A stretch of 64,000 bases of DNA from Catenuloplanes atrovinosus. Its GTDB lineage: Bacteria > Actinomycetota > Actinomycetes > Mycobacteriales > Micromonosporaceae. The position numbers and the translations under genes were made by a program. How positions within the stretch are numbered: position 1 is the stretch's first letter; each line of letters opens with the position of its first letter. Where the stretch lies: positions 4,671,001-4,735,000 of the forward strand of contig NZ_JAVDYB010000001.1 in NCBI RefSeq assembly GCF_031458235.1, written 5' to 3'. Shown here in pieces: positions 1-7,944 of the stretch. The notes below the pieces were generated by a model. The model did no database searches, was not told the origin of the DNA, and saw only the letters and a program-made list of their open reading frames with translations.

Positions 1-39
1 CACCGGCAGCCACGGCCCCGCGTTCATCAGCACCCTCAT
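1..39 (-). CDS. Glycosyltransferase N-terminus (partial, runs off the window)
   Basis: Reading leftwards from an ATG at 39, which overlaps the gpgS stop in an ATGA, the frame gives MRVLMNAGPWLPV before the window ends. A basic residue followed by a hydrophobic beta strand and a GPW loop is how GT4-type (GT-B fold) glycosyltransferases of actinobacteria often begin. The 4-base overlap implies co-translation with gpgS. Only 13 residues are visible, so the family is a guess; the presence of a downstream co-transcribed gene is more secure. Confidence 0.45.
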   Translation of the reverse strand, partial: MRVLMNAGPWLPV

Positions 40-1055
40 CCGGCCACCGCCGCCCGTCGCGTGCGGACCGGGCGGGCCACGGACGGCAGCGAGACCAGCG
101 GCGGGCGCTCGGTCACGCCGATCTCGGTGGTCACGATCTCCCGGTCCAGGCGCGGCAGGCCACCGCTGGCGCCGCGGCGGAACTGCGTCATCAGCGTGGA
201 CGGCGGCAGCGCGTCGGTGACCATGCCGGCGCGGTGCAGCCGGGACCACGCGGTGACCATGATCTGCGCGGACATCCGGCCGAGCGCCTCCGTGCTCTGG
301 TGCCGGTGGTGCCGCACGCCCAGGTCGACCTGGGCCAGCGCGTCCAGGCCGACCTCGTGGAGCAGGTCGATCAGCATGGCGATCTCGACGCCGTAGCCGG
401 ACACGAACGGGATCCGCTCCAGCACGGCGCGACGGCCCGCGTACTCGCCGGCCAGCGGCTGGACGACGCCGGCCAGCTCCGGCCAGAAGAGGTTGATCAG
501 CGGGCGCGCGGCCAGCTCGGTGACCCGGCCGCCGCCGTCCGGCTCGACGCCGGTGGCCCGGTTGAGCGGCCGGTGGTAGAAACCCTTGACGTAGTCGACC
601 GACGCGTCGGTCAGCAGCGGGCCGAGCAGCCCGGTCACGAAGTGCGCGGAGAAGTCCTCCAGGTCGCCGTCGACGAACGCGACCACGTCGCCGTCGCTGG
701 CCGCCAGCCCGGCCCACAGCGCGTCGCCCTTGCCCTCCATCCGGGGCAGGCCGCGGGTCACGTCGTCCTGGCTGACCACGCGCGCGCCGGCCGCGCGGGC
801 CAGCATCGCGGTGTCGTCGGTGGAACGCGAGTCGACGACGACGATCTCGTCGACCAGCGATATCTCGTCCATCAGCGCGTCGCGGATCGTGGCCACGATG
901 GCGCCGATGGTCGCCTGCTCGTTGCGGGCGGGGATGACCACGCTGACGCGTGTGTCCCCCTTCGACCGCGCGAGCTCCGCGGCGGTCCACTCGGTGTAGG
1001 TGAACGTGCGCGACGAGGCCCAAGCCTCGAGGACGGGAGAGACAGCGTGCGTCAT
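36..1055 (-). CDS. gpgS: Glucosyl-3-phosphoglycerate synthase (GT81-type)
   Basis: 339 residues, a usual length for GpgS, which transfers glucose from an NDP-glucose donor to 3-phosphoglycerate, the first step of methylglucose lipopolysaccharide/glucosylglycerate synthesis in the cytosol. The GT-A fold is visible: VVIPARNE at about 39-46, VVVDSRSTDD at about 72-81, EGKGDAL at about 107-113, the metal/nucleotide DGD at 129-131, then PLAGEYA and GYGVE, all characteristic of the family. The start is the ATG at 1055 (MTHAVSP); the frame stays open far upstream but that part is antisense to the next genes. It is transcribed divergently from the oxidoreductase at 1221 and overlaps the next gene by 4 bases. 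Confidence 0.93.
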   Translation of the reverse strand: MTHAVSPVLEAWASSRTFTYTEWTAAELARSKGDTRVSVVIPARNEQATIGAIVATIRDALMDEISLVDEIVVVDSRSTDDTAMLARAAGARVVSQDDVTRGLPRMEGKGDALWAGLAASDGDVVAFVDGDLEDFSAHFVTGLLGPLLTDASVDYVKGFYHRPLNRATGVEPDGGGRVTELAARPLINLFWPELAGVVQPLAGEYAGRRAVLERIPFVSGYGVEIAMLIDLLHEVGLDALAQVDLGVRHHRHQSTEALGRMSAQIMVTAWSRLHRAGMVTDALPPSTLMTQFRRGASGGLPRLDREIVTTEIGVTERPPLVSLPSVARPVRTRRAAVAG

Positions 1056-1220
1056 GCGTACCCCCGGATCTTGATCTCGTGTGGGTCCCTCACTTCCCAT
1101 GGCACACAACTCCCAACCGCATGTGTGACCTGATATTTGTCTTCCGGCAAGGGTTTGCCGGAGCGCCGGACCGAGCAGTGCAGTGCCGTACGAGTGCCGC
1201 CGAGGAGCGAGGAGACGCCG

Positions 1221-2180
1221 GTGACGAGAGTGGGACTGGTCGGTGCGGGTGGCGTGGCGCAGCGCCATGCGAGAGTGTTGTCGAGTCTGCCGGATGTGCA
1301 GGTCACGGCCGTGACCGACGTGGTCGCGGAGGCCGCCACGGCGCTCGCCGATCCCTATGGCGCGCGCGTGCTGCCGGACGTGGCCGCCGTGATCGACAGC
1401 GGCGTCGACGCGGTCTACGTGTGCGTTCCGCCGTTCGCGCACGGGCCCGCGGAGCGCGCCGTGGTGGAGGCCGGATTGCCACTCTTCGTGGAGAAACCCA
1501 TTTCGCTGGATATCAGCACGGCCCAGGAGATCACGGACTTGGTCGCCGAGCGGAAGATCCTTACCGCGGTCGGTCACCACTGGCGCTACCTCGCGGTGGT
1601 CGAGCAGGCCCGCGACCTGTTGGCGGGCCGGGACATCCGGCTGGTCTCCGGCGCCTGGCTGGACAAGGTGCCGCCGGTCGCCTGGTGGCCGCTGCTCGGC
1701 AAGTCCGGCGGCCCGATCGTCGAGCAGGCCGCGCACGTGCTCGACCTGGCGCGCCACCTGGTCGGCGAGGTCACCGAGGTGACCGCGGCCGGCAACGGCA
1801 CTCCCCCGGCCGAGGGCGCGGACATCGACGGCGCGACCGCGGCCGTGCTGCGCTTCGCCGGCGGCGCGGTCGGCACGCTGTCCGCGACCTGCGTGCTCGG
1901 CTGGAAGGAGCGCGCCGGCCTGGAGATCTACGCCGACGGCCTGGCGCTGCACGTCTCCGAGACCGGCCTGACCGTACGCGACGCGGACGGCACCCGCACG
2001 GTCGACAGCGACCCGGAGACCGCTCGGGTCGCGGTGGACCGCGCGTTCATCGCGGCCGTGCGCGGTGAGGCGGACGACGTGCGCGTGCCCTACCCGGAGG
2101 CGCAGCGCACGCACGCGCTGGCGCTCGCGGTCGCCGAGTCGGCCGCCACCGGCAAGACGGTGGTGACCGCGCATGCGTGA
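1221..2180 (+). CDS. Gfo/Idh/MocA family oxidoreductase
   Basis: 319 residues. NAD(P)-binding Rossmann fold at the N-terminus with GLVGAGGVAQRH at about 5-16, the family EKP motif at 91-93 (FVEKPIS) and a histidine-rich HHW stretch about 25 residues later, as expected for sugar or cyclitol dehydrogenases of this family; the substrate cannot be read from sequence. GTG start at 1221 chosen because it follows GAGGAGCGAGGAG and directly begins the first beta strand. The gene overlaps the next dehydrogenase by 8 bases, so the two are one operon, divergent from gpgS; a role in modifying a sugar or polyol linked to the glycosyltransferases is an inference. Confidence 0.9.
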   Translation: MTRVGLVGAGGVAQRHARVLSSLPDVQVTAVTDVVAEAATALADPYGARVLPDVAAVIDSGVDAVYVCVPPFAHGPAERAVVEAGLPLFVEKPISLDISTAQEITDLVAERKILTAVGHHWRYLAVVEQARDLLAGRDIRLVSGAWLDKVPPVAWWPLLGKSGGPIVEQAAHVLDLARHLVGEVTEVTAAGNGTPPAEGADIDGATAAVLRFAGGAVGTLSATCVLGWKERAGLEIYADGLALHVSETGLTVRDADGTRTVDSDPETARVAVDRAFIAAVRGEADDVRVPYPEAQRTHALALAVAESAATGKTVVTAHA

Positions 2181-3249
2181 CCGCAACCTGATCGTCAGCA
2201 AGCCCGGCCACCTGGAGATCGTCGAGGAGGAGGTGACGCCCGGCCCGTTCCGGGTGCGCACGCTGTTCAGCGGCGTCTCCGCCGGCACCGAGCTGAGCTT
2301 CGTCAAGAACACCAACCCCGCGCTGCACCACGGCTTCGACACCGACCTCGGCCTGTTCGGCGGGCCGGCGGACGACGCGTTCCCGGTCACCCGGCTCGGC
2401 TACATGGAGGTCGGCGTCGTCACCGAGAGCGATACGCCCGCGGTCACCACCGGCACCACCGTGGCCATGACGTACGGCCACCGCACCGGCTGGACCGGCG
2501 ACCCGCTGCGCGACCGGATCGTGCCGCTGCCCGCCGACCTCGACCCGATGCTCGGCATCTACGCCGCCCACATGGGTCCGATCTGCGCGAACGGCCTGCT
2601 GCACGCGGCCGCCGCGCGGTTCGGCCCGGCCGTGCGCGGCCTGGACGACGGCGTCGCCGGCCTGCGCGTGGCGGTCACCGGCGCCGGCGTGGTGGGCCTG
2701 CTCACCGCGCTGTTCGCCCGCGCGCACGGCGCCGCCTCGGTGATCGTGCTCGACCCGTCGCCGGAGCGCCGCGCGATCGCCGAGTCGCTCGGCCTGGAGA
2801 CGCTGGACACCGAGGGCGCCGACCCTGCGGTCACGCTGAAGACCCGGTGGCGGCACTGGCCCGGCGACCGCGGCGCGGACGTGGTGTTCCAGTGCCGGGG
2901 CCAGGCCTCCGCGCTCCAGCTCGCGCTGCGGCTGCTGCGCCCGCAGGGCACGGTCATCGACCTGGCGTTCTACCAGGGCGGCGCGGACGCGGTACGGCTC
3001 GGCGAGGAGTTCCACCACAACGGGCTGAGCCTGGTCTGCGCGCAGATCGGCCGGGTGCCGCGCGCGCTGGCCGGCTCCTGGGACCGCGAACGGCTCTCCG
3101 CCGCCACCGTGGACCTGCTCCGCCGCGACGGCGACGCGATCCGCCGGCACCTGATCACCGCGGTCGTCCCGTTCGACGAGGCCCCCGCACTGCTGGACGA
3201 CCTGGCCGCCCGCCGCCGCCACGAGGTCCAGTCCGTCCTGTCCTTCTGA
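2173..3249 (+). CDS. Medium-chain dehydrogenase/reductase (zinc-ADH-like)
   Basis: 358 residues, cytosolic MDR superfamily. The N-terminal GroES-like domain reads GVSAGTELSF around residues 33-42, and the cofactor domain contains GAGVVGLL at about 173-180 followed by an acidic strand end (VLDPSP), which favours NAD(H). The usual catalytic-zinc cysteine of classical alcohol dehydrogenases is not evident in the N-terminal domain, so it may be a zinc-independent member. ATG 2173 lies inside the end of the Gfo/Idh gene (ATGCGTGA), implying translational coupling. The pair probably oxidises/reduces successive positions of a sugar or polyol. A strong hairpin follows at 3256. Confidence 0.9.
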   Translation: MRDRNLIVSKPGHLEIVEEEVTPGPFRVRTLFSGVSAGTELSFVKNTNPALHHGFDTDLGLFGGPADDAFPVTRLGYMEVGVVTESDTPAVTTGTTVAMTYGHRTGWTGDPLRDRIVPLPADLDPMLGIYAAHMGPICANGLLHAAAARFGPAVRGLDDGVAGLRVAVTGAGVVGLLTALFARAHGAASVIVLDPSPERRAIAESLGLETLDTEGADPAVTLKTRWRHWPGDRGADVVFQCRGQASALQLALRLLRPQGTVIDLAFYQGGADAVRLGEEFHHNGLSLVCAQIGRVPRALAGSWDRERLSAATVDLLRRDGDAIRRHLITAVVPFDEAPALLDDLAARRRHEVQSVLSF

Positions 3250-3255
3250 GTGCCG

Positions 3256-3291
3256 GCGTCGTGGCGTCCCGTCCGCGGGGCGCCACGACGC
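3256..3291. terminator. Terminator-like hairpin after the dehydrogenase operon
   Basis: Perfect 11-bp arms GCGTCGTGGCG (3256-3266) and CGCCACGACGC (3281-3291); with TCCC/GGGG inside, the stem extends to 15 bp including one G.U pair and a 6-base loop. There is no T-run, normal for actinobacteria. It lies between convergent genes and can serve both strands. Confidence 0.75.
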
Positions 3292-3295
3292 TCGC

Positions 3296-3718
3296 TCATT
3301 CCCGCCGCATCGCCGTCGTGAGCAGCGCGTGCAGCCGCCGCTGCTCGGCCTCGCCGAGCCGGGCGATCGGCGTCCGGGTGGTCGCGGCCGCCACCAGCCG
3401 CCGTCGCGCGGCCCGGCCGTCCTCGGTCAGGTGCAGCACCTTGGTGCGCCGGTCGCCCGGGTCCGGCTCCCGGGTCGCGTATCCGAGCTGCGCCAGCCGG
3501 TCGGCCAGGAACGTCACCGTGGACGGGTCGCAGCGCAGCGTGGCCGCCATCCCGCGCATGGTCGGCGCCGGCGCGGCCGGGTCGAGGTGCCAGAGCGCGT
3601 CGGCCAGCGCGTGAGTCAGCCGCAGCTCGGCCAGCACGTCGTCGATCGCCGCGTTGGTGGCGCCGTCCATCGCGTGCACCAGGCGCAACAGCTCGTAGGT
3701 CAGCGACTCCCCGTCCAT
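3296..3718 (-). CDS. MarR family transcriptional regulator
   Basis: 140 residues from ATG 3718, the normal size of a MarR dimer subunit. The winged helix is clear: MRGMAATLRCDPSTVTFLADRL as recognition region and a wing DPGDRRTKVLHLTEDG. Divergent from a ring-cleavage dioxygenase, with two near-identical operator palindromes between them, so it very likely represses both that operon and itself in response to an aromatic ligand. An upstream in-frame ATG at 3760 would add MMAEKLGVFKYCVG, but this would place one operator inside the coding region, so I prefer 3718; the start is not certain. Confidence 0.88.
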   Translation of the reverse strand: MDGESLTYELLRLVHAMDGATNAAIDDVLAELRLTHALADALWHLDPAAPAPTMRGMAATLRCDPSTVTFLADRLAQLGYATREPDPGDRRTKVLHLTEDGRAARRRLVAAATTRTPIARLGEAEQRRLHALLTTAMRRE

Positions 3719-3730
3719 CCCCACACAATA

Positions 3731-3784
3731 CTTGAAAACTCCAAGCTTCTCCGCCATCATTCCGTATTACTTGGAGAGTCCAAG
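3731..3784. promoter_or_regulatory. Paired MarR operators CTTGRA-N3-TCCAAG
   Basis: Two copies of an inverted repeat in the divergent promoter: CTTGAAAACTCCAAG at 3731-3745 and the perfect CTTGGAGAGTCCAAG at 3770-3784. Centre-to-centre distance is 39 bp and the flanks match too (TAC before, CTT after), so a 20-bp block is directly duplicated. Placement beside a MarR gene makes these its likely binding sites. Confidence 0.75.
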
Positions 3785-3804
3785 CTTTGACGCGAGGAGC
3801 CGAT

Positions 3805-4509
3805 GTGCTGCCCGACCGCATCCGCCGCCGCCTGCTCACCTCGGTGCTGGGCCGCATCGACAACCGGGAGCGCATCCGCCGCGCGGCCGTGCTCGGCCCG
3901 GACCGGGCCACGGCGCACCAGGGCAACGGCCCCTACTACGTGCCCGGGTCGCCGCACCGGCGTGACATCCGCGAGGACCGCGCGGGCGTGCCGCTCACGC
4001 TGGGCATCCGGGTGGCCGCGACCGGCACCGGCGCGCCGCTGCCCGGCGCGACCGTGGAGATCTGGCACTGCGACGCGGACGGGATCTACTCCGGATACCA
4101 GCGCTACGGCGCCGACCGGTTCCCCGCGCTGGTCTCGCTGACGCTGCGCGCCTTCCGACCCTCGGACACGGCCCGGTTCCTGCGCGGGCAGCAGGTCACC
4201 GACGGTGCCGGGCAGGTCGAGTTCCGCACCGTCGTGCCGGGTTGGTACACGCCCCGCACGCTGCACATCCACGTCCGGGTCAGCCTCGCCGGGAAGCCGC
4301 TGCTCGGCACGGAGCTGTACTTCCCCGACGAGTTCGCCGCGCGGATCCAGGCGCTGCCGCCGTACGACCGGCGCGGGCGCGGACCGTACGTCAACGACCA
4401 CGACATCGAGATCCGGCTGGCCGACGGCTCACCGGGGAGCTGGCCGGACGTGCGCCCGGACCCCGACGGCGGCCACCGCGCCGACATCACCCTCCAGATC
4501 GCCCGCTGA
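3805..4509 (+). CDS. Intradiol ring-cleavage dioxygenase
   Basis: 234 residues from GTG 3805, preceded by GAGGAG at 3794. It belongs to the Fe(III) catechol/protocatechuate/hydroxyquinol dioxygenase fold that cleaves the ring between vicinal hydroxyls. The expected ligands are present: Tyr in the segment EIWHCDADGIYSGY (85-98), then Tyr148, His154 and His156 in WYTPRTLHIH. There is no long N-terminal catechol-dimerisation helical domain, so it resembles the single-domain, protocatechuate-beta-like type. Controlled by the divergent MarR; the SDR 15 bases downstream is probably co-transcribed. The actual aromatic substrate is unknown. Confidence 0.9.
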   Translation: MLPDRIRRRLLTSVLGRIDNRERIRRAAVLGPDRATAHQGNGPYYVPGSPHRRDIREDRAGVPLTLGIRVAATGTGAPLPGATVEIWHCDADGIYSGYQRYGADRFPALVSLTLRAFRPSDTARFLRGQQVTDGAGQVEFRTVVPGWYTPRTLHIHVRVSLAGKPLLGTELYFPDEFAARIQALPPYDRRGRGPYVNDHDIEIRLADGSPGSWPDVRPDPDGGHRADITLQIAR

Positions 4510-4524
4510 CCGAGGAGTCTCACC

Positions 4525-5331
4525 GTGACCACACGTACCGCCGTCATCACCGGCGCGGCCGGCGGCCTCGGCCGCGCCACCGTCCGGCGGCTGCTCGACG
4601 CCGGCCTGCAGGTCATCGCCGTCACCCGCGACGGGGCGAGCCTTCCGTCGACTCGCACGCTGCACGCGGACCTCACCGACCGGGACGCGGTCCGCGCGCT
4701 CGCCGCCCGGCTGCACGACACCGCCGGCCGCGTCGACGTGCTGATCAACAACGCCGGCGCCGCGTTCGCCCGGTACGCGGCCACGCCCGACGGCACCGAG
4801 CGCACCCACGCGCTCAACCACCTGGCGCCGTTCCTGCTGACCCGGCTGCTGCTGGACGGCGGCACGCTCGCGCCCGGCGCCCGCGTCATCAACATCTCCA
4901 GCGACCTGGTCGGCCGCGGCCGCCTGGACGCCGCCCACCCGGACGTCACCGGCGCCTCCTGGCGGGACAGATACGCGCAGATCCCCGCGTACGGCACCGC
5001 CAAGCTGCTCAATCTGATGGCGACCACCGCGCTCGCGGCCCGGCTCCCGGACGGCATGACCGCCTACAGCGCCAACCCCGGGCTGCTGCGCACCGGCTTC
5101 AACGCCCGGTCCGGCGGCGCGCTCGCGGTCGCCGCGGCCGTCGGCGGCCTCTTCGCCACCGCGCCGGACCGCGCCGCGGCCTGGCCGGTCGCGCTGGCCA
5201 CCGCCCCGGTCGCGCCCGCCGCCGGCCTCTACGTCAAGGGCCGGCCGGCCGCCCCGCCGAAGCCGGCCCGCGACCCGGACGCGGTCACCGCGGTCTACGA
5301 GCACACCGCACGCGCGCTCGGACTCCCTTGA
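4525..5331 (+). CDS. SDR family oxidoreductase
   Basis: 268 residues. Classical short-chain dehydrogenase features: TGAAGGLG cofactor loop at about 9-16, NNAG around 75, a serine in INISSDLVG and the catalytic YGTAK. The GTG start follows GAGGAG. It lies 15 bp after the intradiol dioxygenase and is probably in the same MarR-controlled unit, perhaps reducing a product of ring cleavage or protecting against a quinone; that link is inferred from position only. Confidence 0.9.
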   Translation: MTTRTAVITGAAGGLGRATVRRLLDAGLQVIAVTRDGASLPSTRTLHADLTDRDAVRALAARLHDTAGRVDVLINNAGAAFARYAATPDGTERTHALNHLAPFLLTRLLLDGGTLAPGARVINISSDLVGRGRLDAAHPDVTGASWRDRYAQIPAYGTAKLLNLMATTALAARLPDGMTAYSANPGLLRTGFNARSGGALAVAAAVGGLFATAPDRAAAWPVALATAPVAPAAGLYVKGRPAAPPKPARDPDAVTAVYEHTARALGLP

Positions 5332-5357
5332 TATGCAAGTCACCACTTGCCTATCAT
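5328..5357 (+). promoter_or_regulatory. ArsR promoter with operator in the -35/-10 spacer
   Basis: TTGATA (5328-5333), an 18-base spacer, and TATCAT (5352-5357), ending 6 bases before the GTG of the ArsR gene, so the transcript is probably leaderless. The spacer holds the palindrome GCAAGT-CACC-ACTTGC (5335-5350), a classic position for a repressor operator and consistent with autorepression. Confidence 0.65.
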
Positions 5358-5363
5358 CGGTTC

Positions 5364-5657
5364 GTGGACGACGATGAGGACGTCTTCAAGGCCCTGGCCG
5401 ACCCGACCCGCCGCAAGATCCTCGACGAGCTGGCGGAGCGGGACGGCCAGACCCTGTTCGAGATCTGCGCGCGGCTGACCATGAAATACCAGCTCGGCTC
5501 GTCCCGGCAGGCGATCTCCCAGCACCTCGAGGTGCTGGCCGCCGCCGGCCTCGTCACCAGCCGCCGCGACGGCCGTTACAAGTTCCACTACATCGACACC
5601 GCGCCGCTGGACCACCTCACCGACCGGTGGCGCCGCCGCGACCCCGAGGAGACCTAG
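5364..5657 (+). CDS. ArsR family transcriptional regulator
   Basis: 97 residues, winged-helix ArsR/SmtB fold: FKALADPTRRKILDELAERD at the start and SSRQAISQHLEVLAAAGLV as the recognition helix region. No cysteine metal-binding motif is visible beyond a single Cys, so it is probably of the non-metal type that controls small enzyme operons. The GTG at 5364 directly follows a promoter, without Shine-Dalgarno. Its stop codon abuts the ATG of the VOC protein (TAGATG), making a two-gene operon. Confidence 0.9.
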   Translation: MDDDEDVFKALADPTRRKILDELAERDGQTLFEICARLTMKYQLGSSRQAISQHLEVLAAAGLVTSRRDGRYKFHYIDTAPLDHLTDRWRRRDPEET

Positions 5658-6068
5658 ATGCGCATCACCATCACCAGCGTGCTCGTCCACGACCAGGCCG
5701 AGGCCGAGCGGTTCTACACCGAGGTGCTCGGCTTCGTGAAACGCCACGACGTCGACATGGGCGGCGGCGCCCGGTGGCTCACCGTCGTCTCCCCCGACGA
5801 CCCCGACGGCACCGAGCTGCTGCTCGAACCGGACGGCCACCCCGCCGCCAAGCCGTGGAAGGCCGCGCTGGTCGAGGACGGCATCCCGTACACCCAGTTC
5901 TCCGTCGACGACGTCCAGGCCGAGTTCGAGCGCCTGCGCGCCCTCGGCGTCCGCTTCACCCAGGAGCCGATGAACATGGGCACGTTCAGCACCGCGGTCC
6001 TGGACGACACCTGCGGCAACCTGATCCAGATCATCCAGCTGCACCCGCCCACGGCGGAAACCGTTTGA
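5658..6068 (+). CDS. VOC family (glyoxalase/bleomycin-resistance-like) protein
   Basis: 136 residues with the two beta-alpha-beta-beta-beta repeats of the vicinal oxygen chelate fold: ITSVLVHDQAEAERFYTEVLGF at the N-terminus, and GTFSTAVLDDTCGNLIQIIQ at the end, where a terminal Glu often ligates metal but here Gln is found. Such proteins bind or isomerise small hydrophobic substrates; the function cannot be assigned further. Starts immediately after the ArsR stop codon and shares its promoter. Confidence 0.88.
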   Translation: MRITITSVLVHDQAEAERFYTEVLGFVKRHDVDMGGGARWLTVVSPDDPDGTELLLEPDGHPAAKPWKAALVEDGIPYTQFSVDDVQAEFERLRALGVRFTQEPMNMGTFSTAVLDDTCGNLIQIIQLHPPTAETV

Positions 6069-6078
6069 GTTCCTCCCA

Positions 6079-6177
6079 TTCCCACTCCCGGCGTGGTCCC
6101 GGCCCGCACGCTCCCGCGGGCCAACCTCGCGCCGTCTCCGCCGCCGCTCCGACGCCGCATCGGAGCCGGTCCCGCCG
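6079..6177 (-). repeat. 98-bp intergenic repeat with hairpin, copy 1
   Basis: Read on the minus strand, this is about 90 percent identical over 98 bp to 40886-40983 on the plus strand. Both contain an identical stem-loop, GGCCCGC-GGGAGCGT-GCGGGCC (here 6101-6122), with conserved flanks such as GACCGGCTCCGATGCGG-type sequence on one side and CACGCCGG on the other. It sits between the convergent VOC and membrane-protein genes. No plausible coding frame is shared once indels are considered; it looks like a dispersed noncoding element or an RNA. Confidence 0.8.
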
Positions 6178-6249
6178 CACTCACCACGAGCCGCGACATC
6201 CGCTCCCCCGGCGCCGGCCGCGGCGCGAGCCGCCGGCTCCCGGCCGCGG

Positions 6250-7872
6250 TCAGCAGGAGGCGGCGGTGACGATGCCGGTGTAGGCGTCGAACTCGTCGCT
6301 GGAACCGTTGAAGACGACGCGGAGGGACGCACTGCCGTCCAGGGCGGAGCGGGGGACCTGCCAGCGGAACGTGGTGCCGGTGCGGGAGGTCTGCAGGCCA
6401 CTGTTCTCGATCGGGTCCCAGCCCCACTCGGCGCTGTTCGAGCGCCAGTACGTGTCGTTCTCGACCATGTAGTCGGCGCCGAGCCGGCCCTCGATGTCGG
6501 GCACGTCGTAGCCGGTGGACGCGTTGCCGTCCACGTCGATGTAGGCGTGGTGCCACTCGAACGTGCCCGCCTCGAACGTGACGGCGAAGACCGCGGCGCT
6601 GCCGGTGGTGCACGCGGAGTAGCCGGTGATCGGGCCGTTCGCCGCCGCCGGGCGGGTGGCGGCCGGTGCCGGGGGCGGGGCGCCGGGCGCGGTACGGGAC
6701 GGCGTCGGCCCGGCCGAGGCCGAGCGGGACGGCACCGCGGACGACGGCGCGGCGCTCACTGACGACGGCGCGGCACTCGGGGTGGCCGACGGCGTCACGA
6801 TGGTGACCTGGCCGGTCGCGGGCGGGCCGAGCGTGTACGGCGGTTCCGCGACCGGCGCCTCCGGTACCGGCGTCGTGGGCGCGCGCCCGGACAGCGCGGC
6901 CGCGGTGATCACGATGACGCCGATCAGCACCAGCGGCACCAGCCACAGCCGCCAGCGCGGCGCCGGACGCGCACCGGGAACGGTCTCGGTGCCGGTCGCC
7001 GGCCGGCGGGGCAGGGGTTCCAGCGCGAGCGCCGGCTCGCCGGCCGGGCGGCCGTCCTCCCACAGGCCGACGGCCTCGGCCGGGGACGCCCACCCGGGCA
7101 CGGCACCGGGCGACGTCGCGGCCGGCGCCCGGAGCGGCTGCGTCGCACCCGGCGAGCCGGCCGCCACGGATTGCGTGGCGGTCGAGTCGGCTTGCGTGGC
7201 GGTCGAGTCGGCGGCCTCGGGTGCGGTCGCGGCCCCGGGCATGGGTGACGCGGTGATCGCGGCGGTGGCCTCGGCGCTCGGCGTGGTCGCGGCGATGGCG
7301 GTGGCCTCGGCGCTCGGCGTGGTCGCGGCGATGGCGGTGGCCTCGGCGCTCGGCGTGGTCGCGGGGGCCGACGCGGGCGATGCGGCCGTCGCGGTCACGG
7401 ACGGGGGCGAGCCCGTGGCCGGCTCCGCCGCCCGGGACGCGACGGCGGAGGCCGCGGACGCGGCTGACCTCGATGCGGCCCCTGACCGGTTGCCCGCCGG
7501 GGATTCCGTCGCCACCGCCGGATCCGCCGCCGGCACCACACCGCCCGGCACCGCACCGGCCGAATCCTCCGCCGCCGCCTCGAGCCCGGACGACTCCTCC
7601 GCCGTCCCACCGCCGCCGGGCTTCGGCCTGGCGCCGGAGGGCTTCGCCGGCCAGGAGGGGAGCTTCGGCGTACCCCAGGAGCCCGAGTCGTCGGGGGTTT
7701 CGGCGGGTCGGTCCGAGGGTGGCAGGCCGCGCAGCGGGATCGCGCGCTGGAACGGTGGACGGTGGTTCGCGTCCTGTTCCGAAGGGGGAACACCCGGTCC
7801 CGTCACGGGAGCGCCTCCGGCGTCACTGAGCAGCGGCTGTCGTCCGCCGGCGTGGTCCGCGAACCAGGACAT
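6250..7872 (-). CDS. Repeat-rich single-pass membrane protein with extracellular C-terminal domain
   Basis: 540 residues from ATG 7872. The first about 300 residues are a low-complexity Ala/Pro/Ser/Thr region with tandem repeats (ATTPSAEATAIA three times, DSTATQ twice). One transmembrane helix follows (WLVPLVLIGVIVITAAAL, about 310-330), then a Pro/Ser/Thr linker and a folded C-terminal domain of about 120 residues containing two cysteines, aromatic patches and acidic pairs (HHAYIDVDGNASTGYD) that could bind sugar or metal. I do not recognise the family. The arrangement suggests a cytoplasmic disordered tail and an exported beta-rich binding domain. Downstream lies the 98-bp repeat. Confidence 0.75.
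   Translation of the reverse strand: MSWFADHAGGRQPLLSDAGGAPVTGPGVPPSEQDANHRPPFQRAIPLRGLPPSDRPAETPDDSGSWGTPKLPSWPAKPSGARPKPGGGGTAEESSGLEAAAEDSAGAVPGGVVPAADPAVATESPAGNRSGAASRSAASAASAVASRAAEPATGSPPSVTATAASPASAPATTPSAEATAIAATTPSAEATAIAATTPSAEATAAITASPMPGAATAPEAADSTATQADSTATQSVAAGSPGATQPLRAPAATSPGAVPGWASPAEAVGLWEDGRPAGEPALALEPLPRRPATGTETVPGARPAPRWRLWLVPLVLIGVIVITAAALSGRAPTTPVPEAPVAEPPYTLGPPATGQVTIVTPSATPSAAPSSVSAAPSSAVPSRSASAGPTPSRTAPGAPPPAPAATRPAAANGPITGYSACTTGSAAVFAVTFEAGTFEWHHAYIDVDGNASTGYDVPDIEGRLGADYMVENDTYWRSNSAEWGWDPIENSGLQTSRTGTTFRWQVPRSALDGSASLRVVFNGSSDEFDAYTGIVTAASC
7262..7369. repeat. Three tandem 36-bp repeats inside the membrane protein gene
   Basis: Units at 7262-7297, 7298-7333 and 7334-7369, the first two identical and the last diverging only at its end; each encodes 12 residues (ATTPSAEATAIA). 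Two 24-bp-type repeats (STATQAD) occur just upstream in the reading direction near 7170-7212. Recent slippage duplication in the disordered region. Confidence 0.85.
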
Positions 7873-7944
7873 GGTCGGGGTAGCACTGTGGATTGTCAAT
7901 GCCGCGCGGGCGGGCGTGATCCGTGGCACGCCCACCCGGCCGGG

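Noticed and set aside
36-2390. Very long open frames on both strands (e.g. 784, 1983 and 888 codons)
   Set aside because: They are antisense shadows of high-GC genes: Arg/Ala/Gly/Pro-rich, no domains, and low third-position GC in their own frame. Only the parts matching families were kept.
6079-6177. Shared translated string RRRRREVGPRERAGRD in both 98-bp copies as a protein repeat
   Set aside because: No ribosome binding site or sensible frame joins it to a gene in either copy; nucleotide identity and the hairpin explain the similarity better.
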